Shown: one piece after another, positions 6,418-13,903 of the stretch
Position numbering within the stretch: position 1 is the stretch's first letter
How the letters are laid out: each line of letters starts with the position of its first letter
Source of the DNA: Actinomycetota bacterium
GTDB lineage: Bacteria > Actinomycetota > Actinomycetes > UBA12327
DNA length: 17,491 bases
Direction: 5' to 3'
Assembly: GCA_026392555.1 (NCBI GenBank)
Contig: JAPLBW010000027.1
Coordinates: forward strand, 5,532 to 23,022
The notes under the pieces: model-generated
Database searches by the model: none
Seen by the model: only the letters and a program-made list of their open reading frames with translations
What the model was told of the DNA's origin: nothing
Program-made: the position numbers and the translations under genes

Positions 6418-7479
6418 TTAACGAACTCGGGGACCTGAGGGGTCCTCGGTTCCGGTTCCTGGACCGGCCACTGTCTTAGTGGGTGCAGGAGTGGGTTCTG
6501 GGGACTTAGGTGGAACCACGACCGGCTTGCGAACAACTTTCTTCTTGGCCGCGGCCGTCCTGGCGGCTGCTGACGTTGGCGCCTCTTGTGTGGGGACGAT
6601 CTTTACATTTGCGCCGTACTCACGCATGATCCCGAGCACTAACTTCACGTAAGACTCCGAGTGGTTGTAACGGTAGATGTTGGCCGCCAAACCCTTCGGT
6701 GAACCAAGTCGGGTTCCGCCGCGGCAGAAATAGTTGGCAGCACCCAGCGCCGAGTCCCAGATGTTTTGTACATCCTTGTTGCCATCGCCATTGCCATCGC
6801 TGGCGACCATGCCCCACGTCTCGGGCAGGAACTGCATAGGCCCGATGGCTCGGTCGTAGCGCTTGTCACCGTCGTAGGCGCCGTTGTCGGTGTCGCTGAT
6901 CAAGGCAAAGGGGCCTGCGCCGTCGAGTACGGGCCCAAGGACGGAAGGAACCGACAATCCCGACTTGGTCATCACCGAATCGCCTTCGGTGCCGTGACCT
7001 GATTCGACTCGACCAATAGCTGCGAGCAAGGGCCACGTAACGCCGCATTGCGGATCAAGTTTTTGGTAGGCCTTGGCTGCCTTCTTGTATGCCTTTAATG
7101 CCACGCTGGGAATCCCGCTTTGGGCATATGACGATGGCTCAACGTTGAGGTTCGCCACTCCGATCGTGTCAATCGCTTTTGTTGCGGTTGTTCGCTGAAG
7201 TGATCCTGGATCAGCGGTGGGGATGACCCAGTTGGCAAATGGACTCACGCTCAAAGTTTGTCCGGCCGCCGCCGAGTTGGTTTGCGCTGACGGCGTTGGA
7301 GGATTCGCAGCAGTTGCTGTTACGGAAGCGATCACGGCAATACCTGTGAGGATCGGAATCGCGATCATGGCCGAGCGTCGGCTAATGGGATTGCGGCTGA
7401 TGTCAGTGACGACTGAACCCTTTGTGCGGGCGCGGTGACGATTGCGAGGCGCGGGGGAGGAGTCGTTGTCTTTGGTCAT
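6418..7479 (-). CDS. Secreted or membrane-anchored lytic transglycosylase (SLT/MltB-like)
   Basis: Cleaves peptidoglycan glycan strands outside the membrane. The 353-residue protein has a basic cytoplasmic start, a hydrophobic signal or anchor segment at 38-58, a linker, and a transglycosylase domain at about 125-292. Motifs are catalytic Glu159 in GRVESGHG, GPMQFLPETW (213-222), an EF-hand-like DGNGDGNKDVQNIWD (228-242) and YNHSESYV (271-278). Cys145 and Cys252 could form a disulfide. The tail (about 298-353) is rich in Ala, Lys, Pro and Thr, like wall-spanning segments. A longer frame begins at 7557, but ATG 7479 is preceded by GAGGAGG five bases away, so it is the start. It converges on hemD with 4 bases between stops and diverges from the phosphatase gene. 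Confidence 0.9.
   Translation of the reverse strand: MTKDNDSSPAPRNRHRARTKGSVVTDISRNPISRRSAMIAIPILTGIAVIASVTATAANPPTPSAQTNSAAAGQTLSVSPFANWVIPTADPGSLQRTTATKAIDTIGVANLNVEPSSYAQSGIPSVALKAYKKAAKAYQKLDPQCGVTWPLLAAIGRVESGHGTEGDSVMTKSGLSVPSVLGPVLDGAGPFALISDTDNGAYDGDKRYDRAIGPMQFLPETWGMVASDGNGDGNKDVQNIWDSALGAANYFCRGGTRLGSPKGLAANIYRYNHSESYVKLVLGIMREYGANVKIVPTQEAPTSAAARTAAAKKKVVRKPVVVPPKSPEPTPAPTKTVAGPGTGTEDPSGPRVR
6428..6467. terminator. Tandem hairpins after hemD, inside the end of the convergent gene
   Basis: Fourteen bases after the hemD stop, 6428-6435 pairs with 6441-6448 (8 bp, one G-U on the + strand, loop TGAGG). CCGGT (6452-6456) then pairs with ACCGG (6463-6467). No T-tract follows, which is common for actinobacterial terminators. 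Since only 4 bases separate the two convergent stops, the structure has to lie within the transglycosylase C-terminal codons. Confidence 0.42.
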
Positions 7480-7531
7480 CGAGTCCTCCTCTCGGGCGTG
7501 ATTGCAGGGTGACAGTTGGTAACGGGGTGAG

Positions 7532-7537
7532 AATCTA
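7532..7537 (-). promoter_or_regulatory. Possible -10 element for the transglycosylase gene
   Basis: Read on the minus strand, TAGATT (7537 down to 7532) fits the actinobacterial TANNNT -10 pattern and would give a leader of roughly 45 bases before ATG 7479. No convincing -35 hexamer is seen at the matching distance. Confidence 0.35.
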
Positions 7538-7584
7538 GGGTGCCAGCCAGTGGCCATTGTGTGACCAGTGGGGTCTGTGTGACA

Positions 7585-7614
7585 TTGACAACAGTACCTC
7601 TACAGGCGTAGGTC
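7585..7614 (+). promoter_or_regulatory. Possible promoter for the phosphatase-ccs operon
   Basis: A perfect -35 hexamer TTGACA stands at 7585-7590. The best -10 at usable spacing is TAGGTC (7609-7614, 18-bp spacer), which matches the consensus poorly. It lies in the divergent gap about 65-90 bases before the first gene of the operon. The -35 is a direct observation; the promoter as a whole is tentative. Confidence 0.35.
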
Positions 7615-7676
7615 TGGCGGGGTTTGCGGGACTACGTGGCTAGATGCGTCATCGGGCGCAGTGGGATGCTTCACCT

Positions 7677-8318
7677 ATGGCTACCACCACAGTTGTTCAC
7701 CTCCTCCGACACGGTGAAGTGCACAACCCGGAAAAAATCCTGTACGGGCGACTCCCCAATTTTCGATTGAGCGAACTCGGTGAAGCAATGGCACTGCGGG
7801 CAGCCCAAGCCCTCGCCGATCACGACATCACCCATGTCATTTCATCGCCGCTAGAACGCGCGCAACAAACAGCCGCACCGATTGCGGCGCGTTTTGATCT
7901 CACTGTTGAGCTTGATGAGCGGCTCATTGAAGCGGATAACGTTTTTGAAGGCAAGCGCGTAGCGGTCGGCGATGGAGTATTGCGCCACCCGCAGTATTGG
8001 CCCAAATTGTGGAACCCGTTCAAGCCAAGTTGGGGTGAGCCCTACGTTGTTGTTGCAGAGCGGATGCGTGCAGCGATTGATTCCGCGCGCGATCTTGCTC
8101 GTGGTCATGAAGTGGTGTTGGTGTCTCACCAGCTTCCAGTATGGATCGCGCGGTTGTCTCTAGAAAACCGCCGCTATTGGCATGACCCCCGCCGCCGTGA
8201 ATGTTCGTTGGCTTCGCTGACCTCGGCCACGTTTTCCGATGACCACTTGGTGGCTGTGACTTACACCGAGCCGGCCGCCGATCTATTGCCTGGGGCCAGC
8301 CCCATCGCAGGTGCTTGA
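7677..8318 (+). CDS. Histidine phosphatase (phosphoglycerate-mutase-like) family protein
   Basis: A 213-residue member of the histidine phosphatase superfamily. The phospho-accepting His12 lies in LLRHGE, Arg61 in SSPLERAQQT, Glu85 in RLIEAD, and the second catalytic His151 in LVSHQ. The physiological substrate is not known. An in-frame ATG at 7644 would add 11 residues, but ATG 7677 puts the domain start (TTVVHLLRHGE) at the normal place. The gene heads the cytochrome c biogenesis operon in the same position as Rv0525 does in mycobacteria, with the thioredoxin-like gene beginning 3 bases after its stop, so the association is conserved even though its role in maturation is unclear. Confidence 0.88.
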   Translation: MATTTVVHLLRHGEVHNPEKILYGRLPNFRLSELGEAMALRAAQALADHDITHVISSPLERAQQTAAPIAARFDLTVELDERLIEADNVFEGKRVAVGDGVLRHPQYWPKLWNPFKPSWGEPYVVVAERMRAAIDSARDLARGHEVVLVSHQLPVWIARLSLENRRYWHDPRRRECSLASLTSATFSDDHLVAVTYTEPAADLLPGASPIAGA

Positions 8319-8321
8319 TTC

Positions 8322-8912
8322 GTGACCACGCCTATCCGTCGGGTTGCCTCGGGCGTCTTTGCTCTGGGGCTCGTGCTCGTAATGGCTGGTTGCGGTGGAA
8401 CTAGCGCCTCCTCGACCACGGCCGATGCGGGCTTTGTCTCGGGGGATGGAACGCTCAAAGTCGTAGCGCAATCGCTACGCAAGCCAGCTCCAGCAGTGCA
8501 AGGTCGCACGCTCACCGGTGGCGCCTTTGACTTGGCTAAGCAGCGCGGCAAAGTCGTGGTCCTCAATGTTTGGGGTTCTTGGTGCGGACCTTGTCGCAGC
8601 GAAGCGCCGGTGTTGCAACGCGCGAATGTGGCACTGAAGTCTCGCGGCGTGGAATTTGTTGGCCTCAATACGCGCGACACCGATGATCCAGCGCGTGCCT
8701 TCATTCGCAACTTCGGCATCACTTACCCAAATATTGCTGACCCCAAGGGCCAAATTCAGTTGGGATTTTCGGACACCTTGCCACCAGCTGCGATTCCGTC
8801 GACCTTGATCATTGATCAACAAGGCCGAGTGGCAGCCCGCATTATTGGTCCGGTTGATTCACAAACAACGTTGACGAATTTGGTCGACCAAGTTTTGGCA
8901 TCAGGTCGCTGA
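8322..8912 (+). CDS. TlpA/ResA-like thiol-disulfide lipoprotein
   Basis: A 196-residue extracytoplasmic thioredoxin of the TlpA/ResA family. It starts with a lipoprotein signal peptide: positive RR at 6-7, hydrophobic core, and lipobox VMAGC with Cys24 as the lipidated residue. The redox centre is WCGPC (Cys88, Cys91) in VLNVWGSWCGPCRSEAP, and the cis-proline is Pro159 (AIPST). In system II maturation such proteins reduce the CXXCH cysteines of apocytochrome c, receiving electrons from CcdA, whose gene follows with a one-base overlap (TGATG). GTG 8322 is used as the start because it gives a complete signal peptide and lies just after the previous stop. Confidence 0.92.
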   Translation: MTTPIRRVASGVFALGLVLVMAGCGGTSASSTTADAGFVSGDGTLKVVAQSLRKPAPAVQGRTLTGGAFDLAKQRGKVVVLNVWGSWCGPCRSEAPVLQRANVALKSRGVEFVGLNTRDTDDPARAFIRNFGITYPNIADPKGQIQLGFSDTLPPAAIPSTLIIDQQGRVAARIIGPVDSQTTLTNLVDQVLASGR

Positions 8913-9697
8913 TGAATGCCGTGTTAGCCGATGGTGCACAAACCGTCCTGACCGGCTCGGTGGCTTTGGCTATCCCGTTTGCCCTGCTTGCCGGTGTGGT
9001 GTCGTTCTTTTCGCCCTGTGTTTTGCCATTAGTCCCGGTCTACATCTCCTACGTCACAGGCTTGACCGGCGCCCAACTCAACGGTGAGTGGGCTATGGAT
9101 GAAACCTTGCCGCGATCTATTCGCTCCAAGATCGTGTTGGGCACATTGGGTTTTGTTGCCGGCTTCAGTGTTGTCTTTATCAGTTATGGGGCCTTGTTTG
9201 GCGGGCTTGGTGCGAGCCTGCAGACCTACGCACGCCCTATCACTGCGGTCCTGGGTGTGGTCACCATCGTTTTGGGTTTGATCTTCATGGGCGCCTTCCC
9301 TGCCCTTCAGCGTCAGTTCCGGTTGACGGCTTCGCCGGCAGTGGGTGTGGGTGCAGCGCCATTGCTCGGGGTGGTCTTTGGCATTGGCTGGACACCGTGC
9401 ATTGGTCCGACGCTGGCAGCAGTTCAGACTCTGAGCTTTACCAGTGCAACAGCTGAGCGCGGTGCGTTGCTTTCGCTGTTTTATTGCCTTGGTTTAGGAC
9501 TTCCGTTTCTCATCGCCGGGTTGGCCTACGGCCGAGCGATGACAGCGTTTGCTTGGGTTCGTCAACACTCGCTGTGGGTGATGCGCTTTGGTGGTGGACT
9601 GCTGGTTCTTCTCGGCGTCTTGTTAGTGACAGGTATTTGGCAAACATTGTCTATTGAACTGCTGACGTGGGTGTCACAGTTCGATCCATCGGTATAG
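8912..9697 (+). CDS. ccdA: Cytochrome c biogenesis protein CcdA
   Basis: An integral membrane thiol reductant carrier of 261 residues with about six hydrophobic segments. The redox cysteines are where CcdA/DsbD-beta proteins have them: Cys36 in FFSPCVLPLVPVY and Cys163 in GIGWTPCIGPTLAAV. CcdA passes electrons from cytoplasmic thioredoxin across the membrane to the TlpA/ResA-like protein encoded just upstream. Its ATG overlaps the stop of that gene by one base. The length is that of the small CcdA form rather than full DsbD. Confidence 0.94.
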   Translation: MNAVLADGAQTVLTGSVALAIPFALLAGVVSFFSPCVLPLVPVYISYVTGLTGAQLNGEWAMDETLPRSIRSKIVLGTLGFVAGFSVVFISYGALFGGLGASLQTYARPITAVLGVVTIVLGLIFMGAFPALQRQFRLTASPAVGVGAAPLLGVVFGIGWTPCIGPTLAAVQTLSFTSATAERGALLSLFYCLGLGLPFLIAGLAYGRAMTAFAWVRQHSLWVMRFGGGLLVLLGVLLVTGIWQTLSIELLTWVSQFDPSV

Positions 9698-9712
9698 AAG
9701 GAATTGGGACAC

Positions 9713-11215
9713 ATGGGAATCGTTGGATGGCTTCGTTGGGGTTGGCGTCAGCTGACCTCCATGCGAGTCGCCTTGATTTTGCTGTTCCTCCTTGCGCTCG
9801 CATCCATTCCCGGATCGCTTTTCCCGCAACGTGGGATCAACCCGACCAAGGTCCAGCAATACTTGGCCTTGCACCCAGGTTCGGGTCCGATCCTGGATTG
9901 GTTGGGAATTTTCGACGTCTATGCGTCGCCGTGGTTTGCCGCGGTGTATTTGTTGCTGTTTGTTTCGTTGATCGGTTGTGTGCTTCCGCGGCTACGTGTC
10001 CACTGGAAGGGCTTGCGTGCGCTGCCTCCGGTAGCCCCCAGCCGACTGGAAAAGCTGCCGGCACACCAAAGCGTTCTGGTCACCGCAACCCCGGCACAGG
10101 TGCTGGAACAAGCCGCCGAAGATTTGGGCAAGCGCGGATTTCGTGTTCGGCGCGAAGACGATTTTGTTTCGGCCGAGAAGGGGTATTTGCACGAAACCGG
10201 CAATCTCATCTTTCACGCCGCGCTGGTCGTGATCCTGATTGGTGTCGCAACAGGCAGCCTGTACGGCTATCGCGGCAATGTTCTTGTCCGTGAGGGCCAG
10301 GGTTTTTCCAATACGTTGACCCAATATGACTCGTTTAAACCCGGGCGGCTTTTTGTTCCCGAAAAGCTCACACCATTTTCGTTCAACCTTCGCAACTTCT
10401 CGGTCTCCTTTGAAACTCAAGGCAACCAGCGTGGGGCGCCCCGCGCGTTCTACAGCGATGTTGATTACCAAGCCACGCCTGCTGCTCAGTCACAACCTGT
10501 TCGTATTGAGGTCAATAAGCCGCTCAAAATCAACGGGTCAAAAGTCTTCTTGGTGGGTTGGGGTTACGCGCCGCGGGTGACGGTGCGTGATGGGAAGGGC
10601 AACGTTGTTTTGAAGGACAGCGTGGCCTTCTTGCCCCAAGACGGAAACTTCTCGTCATCGGGCGTGATCAAGTCGCCCGATGCCAAGCCCAAGGAGTTGG
10701 GAATTCAAGCGATCTTTTTGCCCACCACCAGCATTGACCCCGAGCTCGGACCCATCTCACAATTCCCAGCCGCTGTCACTCCTGGTCTGTTTATGTCAGC
10801 GTGGGTGGGTGATTTAGGTCTCAACACGGGAGCGCCACAGTCGATTTACAAACTTGATACGTCCAAGATGAAAAAGGTCGGGATTGAAGCCTTGGCTCCG
10901 GGGCAAACATGGAAAATCCCAAATGGAGCCGGCACGATTACCTTTGACGGCGTCTCCCAGTTCGCCACTTTCTCGATTGCGCACGATCCAGGAGCACCCG
11001 TTGCGTTGATTGCGGCGATTGTCTCCATCGCTGGGTTAGTTATGTCGCTCTTTACCCGCCGTCGCCGCATTTGGGTGCGCACGACAATCGATGACCAAGG
11101 GCGTACGGTGGTAGCGGTTGCAGGTTTGGCACGTACGGAAAACACTGAAATTGAATCCGATGTCGAAGCAGTCGTCACAGGCGTTGTCAATCGCGAAGAA
11201 AAAGGTCACGCATGA
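9713..11215 (+). CDS. resB: Cytochrome c biogenesis protein ResB
   Basis: The ResB (Ccs1) half of the system II heme lyase, 500 residues. Three membrane segments lie near the N-terminus at about 17-37, 74-92 and 165-182. A large extracytoplasmic domain follows (about 185-425), then a fourth segment at about 429-447 before a basic cytoplasmic tail. His168 in NLIFHAALVV and His424 just before the last segment are candidates for the heme-relay histidines of this family. ATG 9713 is preferred over TTG 9704 because AGGA at 9699-9702 is 10 bases from the ATG but only one base from the TTG. The stop overlaps the ccsA start by ATGA, as expected for two subunits of one complex. Confidence 0.93.
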   Translation: MGIVGWLRWGWRQLTSMRVALILLFLLALASIPGSLFPQRGINPTKVQQYLALHPGSGPILDWLGIFDVYASPWFAAVYLLLFVSLIGCVLPRLRVHWKGLRALPPVAPSRLEKLPAHQSVLVTATPAQVLEQAAEDLGKRGFRVRREDDFVSAEKGYLHETGNLIFHAALVVILIGVATGSLYGYRGNVLVREGQGFSNTLTQYDSFKPGRLFVPEKLTPFSFNLRNFSVSFETQGNQRGAPRAFYSDVDYQATPAAQSQPVRIEVNKPLKINGSKVFLVGWGYAPRVTVRDGKGNVVLKDSVAFLPQDGNFSSSGVIKSPDAKPKELGIQAIFLPTTSIDPELGPISQFPAAVTPGLFMSAWVGDLGLNTGAPQSIYKLDTSKMKKVGIEALAPGQTWKIPNGAGTITFDGVSQFATFSIAHDPGAPVALIAAIVSIAGLVMSLFTRRRRIWVRTTIDDQGRTVVAVAGLARTENTEIESDVEAVVTGVVNREEKGHA

Positions 11216-12105
11216 ACAGCCAGTCATGGGCAACGTTGAGCAACCAGTTCATTTATGCCGCGATGTTTGTGTACACGCTCGTCATGATTGCGTTGGCCTA
11301 TGACCTGGCCTTTGCCGGACGTAAGGGTCGCGCCGAAGTACCAGCAGTTGACGTCTTGGTCGGGGCTGCCGGCAGCGCCCCCGAAGATCAACTGATTGAC
11401 GAACCTGTCGAGGGAGCACCCGCTGGCCAGCGCACGCGTTTTGGCAATATCGGGTTCTCCTTGTTGGTTCTGGGATTTGGCTTGCAAGCCGTGGGTGTGG
11501 TGTTACGCGGAATTGCGGCTGGGCGCGTGCCGTGGGGCAACATGTACGAGTTTTCGATCACCGCATCGCTGTCTGTTGTGGGAATTTATCTCCTCCTGAA
11601 TCGTCGATTTGACCTGCGCTGGATGGGGATTTTCATTGTCACGCCAGTGCTACTGGCTTTGGGGCTTGCCGTAACCGTTCTCTATGTTGATGCAGGTCAA
11701 CTCGTGCCTGCTTTACGGTCGTATTGGCTCGTCATCCACGTCAGCGCTGCCGTCATTTCGTTTGGTTTGTTCACCACGTCGGCGGTCATCAGCATCTTGT
11801 ACTTAGTGGACACACTTGGCTACCGCATTGTTGCTTTCGTTTTCCCGCTCTGGACCTTTGCTGTGATCGCTGGTGCGATCTGGGCCGAAAATGCGTGGGG
11901 TCGATATTGGGGCTGGGACCCGAAAGAGACGTGGGCGTTTATCACCTGGGTGGTTTATGCGGGGTACCTGCATGCACGAGTCACCGTGGGCTGGAAGGGC
12001 CGCAAGACAGCGGTCATCGCCTTGGTGGGATATGCGTCATTGATCTTCAATTTCGTTGGCGTCAACATTTGGCTTCCCGGTTTGCACTCGTATTCCGGTC
12101 TGTAA
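11212..12105 (+). CDS. ccsA: Cytochrome c biogenesis protein CcsA (also named CcsB), heme-handling WWD protein
   Basis: Partner of ResB in transporting heme and attaching it to apocytochrome c outside the membrane. The 297-residue protein has about eight hydrophobic segments and the tryptophan-rich WWD signature WAENAWGRYWGWDPKETW (224-241) that binds heme. Candidate heme-ligand histidines are His176 (LVIHVSAAV) and His292 (LPGLHSYSGL), flanking the WWD domain as in the family. A hydrophilic stretch at about 36-78 follows the first membrane segment, as in actinobacterial homologues. The gene overlaps resB and ends the operon. Annotation pipelines name this family either CcsA or CcsB. Confidence 0.94.
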   Translation: MNSQSWATLSNQFIYAAMFVYTLVMIALAYDLAFAGRKGRAEVPAVDVLVGAAGSAPEDQLIDEPVEGAPAGQRTRFGNIGFSLLVLGFGLQAVGVVLRGIAAGRVPWGNMYEFSITASLSVVGIYLLLNRRFDLRWMGIFIVTPVLLALGLAVTVLYVDAGQLVPALRSYWLVIHVSAAVISFGLFTTSAVISILYLVDTLGYRIVAFVFPLWTFAVIAGAIWAENAWGRYWGWDPKETWAFITWVVYAGYLHARVTVGWKGRKTAVIALVGYASLIFNFVGVNIWLPGLHSYSGL

Positions 12106-12115
12106 ATCAATTACT

Positions 12116-12415
12116 TTAGCTTGGCGGCGTCTCGCCGGGTTCGCCGTCGCGACGAGGCTTCTTGCGATCAAGGTCGCGCAGAAAATCGGGATCATCATCG
12201 GGGGCCACGGGACGAGGTGCCGGTCGCGGACCTGATCCCTTGCGGCGACCGATGGTTAGCCAGGCCAATGATCCAATAATGGGCGCCATCAGGATGATCA
12301 GGATCCAGGCGGCTCGAGGGAGTTTGCGGACATCGCTTTTGGCTGTTTGGGCACAGTCAACCAAGGCCCAAACCCCCAGGATTACTGGCACTGCGTACAA
12401 CAGAATGCGAACCAC
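12116..12415 (-). CDS. Small membrane protein with PLDc_N-like (phospholipase D nuclease N-terminal) domain
   Basis: A 99-residue protein with two hydrophobic segments at about 3-20 and 36-54 and a hydrophilic Pro/Arg/Asp-rich tail. The pattern 'ALVDCAQTAKSDVRKLPRAAW...APIIGSLAWLTIGRR' is that of the PLDc_N domain, a two-helix membrane unit also found ahead of cardiolipin synthases. Here there is no catalytic domain, so no enzyme activity is implied. Similar short proteins occur beside ccs and menaquinone genes in actinobacteria, but the function is unknown. The start is GTG at 12415, with only a weak ribosome-binding site. It converges on ccsA (10 bases between stops) and diverges from ubiD. 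Confidence 0.8.
   Translation of the reverse strand: MVRILLYAVPVILGVWALVDCAQTAKSDVRKLPRAAWILIILMAPIIGSLAWLTIGRRKGSGPRPAPRPVAPDDDPDFLRDLDRKKPRRDGEPGETPPS
12125..12154. terminator. GC-rich paired elements between ccsA and the convergent gene
   Basis: About 20 bases after the ccsA stop, CGGCG (12125-12129) pairs with CGCCG (12133-12137), followed by the perfect 10-bp palindrome CGTCGCGACG (12145-12154). No T-tract is present. The elements fall inside the C-terminal codons of the opposing gene, so a terminator role is only possible. Confidence 0.3.
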
Positions 12416-12451
12416 GAAGCCACTCTAGAGCGCACCTGCGATGATTGCTCT

Positions 12452-13903
12452 GTGACTAACGCTGACTTGCCGTCCTTCCTTGCTGACCTTGAAGCCAAGG
12501 GACAGTTGCATCGTGTGAGCGCGGAAGTTGATCCCGAACTCGAAGTGGCTGAAATCGTGAGCCGCGTGGTGGCCGCTGGTGGGCCAGCGTTGATCTTTGA
12601 CAACGTCCGAGGCAGTCAGATTCCGCTGGCCATCAATGTTTTTGGAACAACCGAACGAATGGCGGCCGCGTTAGGCGTGAGTGACCTGGACGAGATCGGT
12701 CAGCGCATTCGTGAACTCCTGAAGCCCGAACTTCCTAAAGGCGTCGGCGGCCTCAAGGATGCTTTGGGCAAAGTCATGCAGCTGCGTAGCGCTCCGCCGA
12801 AAGTGGTGAAGCAATCAACGGTGCAATCCGTGGTGCTGCGCGGTGACGAGGTCAATCTTGATCTCCTGCCTGGCATCAAGCAGTGGCCCGACGATGCTGG
12901 TGTGTTTCTTAATCTGGGATTGACGCACACCAAGCACCCGGAAACCGGCGACCGCAACTTAGGGATGTACCGCCTCCAAAAGCACAGCCGCAATCAGATT
13001 GGTTTGCACTGGCAAATCCACAAGGACAGCAATGCTCACCACGCGGTGGCTGAGCGTCGGGGCGAACGGCTCCCGGTGGCGATCGCCTTCGGCTGTCCAC
13101 CGGCAGTTACTTATGCGGCCAGCGCACCCTTGCCCACCGAAATCGATGAATATTTGTTCGCCGGATTCCTAGCGGGCGAGCGCATCGAGCTTGTTGACTG
13201 CTTGACGGTGCCTTTGCAGGTCGCAGCGGGCGCTCAAATCGTGCTGGAGGGCTGGATTGAACCTGGTGCTCGCAGGCCCGAGGGTCCCTTTGGCGATCAC
13301 ACGGGTTATTACACGCCCCAAGAAGACTTTCCGGTCATGACCGTCGACACGATGACGATGACCACCAATCCGGTGTATCAATCCATCGTTGTGGGGCGCC
13401 CGCCCCAAGAAGATGGACCCATTGGCATGGCCACTGAACGAATCTTCTTGCCGTTGTTGCAGTTGACGCATGCCGAGATTGTTGATTATCACTTGCCGGA
13501 GTACGGCGTATTTCATAACTGCGTGATTGTCAGCATTGATAAGAAGTTCCCCAAGCATGCGATGAAGGTGATGAGCGCACTGTGGGGTGCAGGTCTGATG
13601 TCGTTAACCAAGTTGATCGTCGTGGTTGACAAAGACGTTGATGTGCACAACTACGCCGAGGTTGCGTGGCAAGTTTTGGGTAACGTGGACTATGACCACG
13701 ACGTGCTGCACACCACCGGCCCAGTCGATCACCTTGATCACAGTTCGTACCAGCAGTTCTGGGGTGGCAAGCTCGGTATTGATGCCACTGCAAAGCGTGG
13801 CGACGAGGGGTACACCCGCGAATGGCCCGATGCTGTGGCACAAGACCCCCGCATTGTGGAGCTGGTCAGTCAGCGCTGGGCCTCCTATGGATTGGCGCCG
13901 TGA
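12452..13903 (+). CDS. ubiD: UbiD-family decarboxylase of the menaquinone (futalosine) pathway, MqnL-like
   Basis: A prenylated-FMN-dependent decarboxylase of 483 residues, close to E. coli UbiD in length. It contains the prFMN-binding RNLGMYRLQ (168-176), the catalytic-region EGPFGDHTGYY (277-287) and the following GRPPQEDGPIG segment. In the futalosine route this enzyme is thought to remove the carboxylate of the prenylated 6-naphthoate intermediate, assisted by the UbiX flavin prenyltransferase encoded three genes downstream in the set. The open frame extends to 12347 but would overlap the divergent gene; GTG 12452 gives the normal N-terminus (MTNADLPSFLADLE). No Shine-Dalgarno precedes it, and GATGAT at 12440-12445 could be a -10 for a leaderless message. 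The stop overlaps the ubiA start. Confidence 0.92.
   Translation: MTNADLPSFLADLEAKGQLHRVSAEVDPELEVAEIVSRVVAAGGPALIFDNVRGSQIPLAINVFGTTERMAAALGVSDLDEIGQRIRELLKPELPKGVGGLKDALGKVMQLRSAPPKVVKQSTVQSVVLRGDEVNLDLLPGIKQWPDDAGVFLNLGLTHTKHPETGDRNLGMYRLQKHSRNQIGLHWQIHKDSNAHHAVAERRGERLPVAIAFGCPPAVTYAASAPLPTEIDEYLFAGFLAGERIELVDCLTVPLQVAAGAQIVLEGWIEPGARRPEGPFGDHTGYYTPQEDFPVMTVDTMTMTTNPVYQSIVVGRPPQEDGPIGMATERIFLPLLQLTHAEIVDYHLPEYGVFHNCVIVSIDKKFPKHAMKVMSALWGAGLMSLTKLIVVVDKDVDVHNYAEVAWQVLGNVDYDHDVLHTTGPVDHLDHSSYQQFWGGKLGIDATAKRGDEGYTREWPDAVAQDPRIVELVSQRWASYGLAP

Noticed and set aside
6775..6805. Short tandem-like repeat in the transglycosylase gene
   Set aside because: It encodes the DGNGDGN metal-binding-type loop expected in this family, so it is explained by coding constraint.
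12347..12451. In-frame N-terminal extension of ubiD
   Set aside because: It overlaps the opposite-strand gene and its Cys/His/Gln-rich sequence is unlike any UbiD N-terminus.
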